Of a stretch of 6,541 bases of DNA, positions 6,515 to 6,541 are shown piece after piece. A model generated the notes under the pieces. That model saw nothing but the letters and a program-made list of their open reading frames with translations. It made no database searches and was not told the origin of the DNA. Source of the stretch: Nitrospirae bacterium GWC2_42_7 (lineage in GTDB: Bacteria > Nitrospirota > Thermodesulfovibrionia > Thermodesulfovibrionales > UBA6898); assembly GCA_001803645.1 (NCBI GenBank), contig MHDW01000067.1, positions 1,496 through 8,036 of the forward strand, written 5' to 3'. A program made the translations under genes and the position numbers. Every line of letters starts with the position of its first letter. The first letter of the stretch is position 1.

Positions 6515-6541
6515 TGTCATTGCGAACACCCGAAGGGTGTG
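6515..6541. repeat. Start of a probable dispersed palindromic repeat, cut by the window edge
   Basis: The sequence begins TGTCATTGCGAACACCCGAA and contains a perfect hairpin, ACACCC (6526-6531), GAA, GGGTGT (6535-6540). A GTCATTGCGA head followed by a C-rich/G-rich mini-hairpin is, from memory, typical of short intergenic repeats present in many copies in several bacterial genomes, often continuing into a GGCAATC-like tail. It contrasts sharply with the AT-rich sequence before it. Copy number cannot be judged from one window. Confidence 0.5.

Overview
The window is a stretch of bacterial chromosome of moderate, slightly AT-rich composition that carries housekeeping metabolism. Five complete protein genes and one gene cut by the left edge are identifiable. 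The protein family types (long-form HisG, short prokaryotic SpeD, a DUF1015 gene beside gap-pgk) would suit an anaerobic Gram-negative lineage such as Nitrospirota or a deltaproteobacterial relative. That placement is inference from family resemblance only; no rRNA or marker tree is available here.

Left block (+ strand, 2-3241): the C-terminal three quarters of a DUF1015 protein, then gap (glyceraldehyde-3-phosphate dehydrogenase) with a strong Shine-Dalgarno site, then pgk (phosphoglycerate kinase) only 3 nt after gap. The spacing suggests one transcript. Gap and Pgk catalyse consecutive steps of lower glycolysis/gluconeogenesis, joining glyceraldehyde-3-phosphate to 3-phosphoglycerate.

Right block (- strand, 5973-3244): hisD (last two steps of histidine synthesis) overlaps hisG (first step, long ACT-domain form) by 17 nt. 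A separate promoter with near-consensus boxes lies downstream of hisG and drives speD (S-adenosylmethionine decarboxylase, polyamine synthesis). speD converges on pgk with only 2 bp between the stop codons. Its best start is a TTG with an ideal Shine-Dalgarno, and its leader contains a small stem-loop and a possible 10-codon leader ORF whose stop abuts the speD Shine-Dalgarno.

Right intergenic region (5974-6541, 568 bp): no convincing protein gene. It holds a putative hisD promoter, then a compact structured element on the minus strand: two stem-loops with long C-rich loops sharing a repeated 13-nt motif, followed directly by a strong Rho-independent terminator. I read this as a probable small RNA with anti-Shine-Dalgarno-like loops and consider it the most interesting object here. 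One loop is complementary over 8 nt to the speD ribosome-binding region. Upstream of it are an AT-rich nested inverted repeat and two candidate minus-strand promoters, one of them near-consensus. The window ends inside a short GC-rich palindrome resembling a dispersed genomic repeat.
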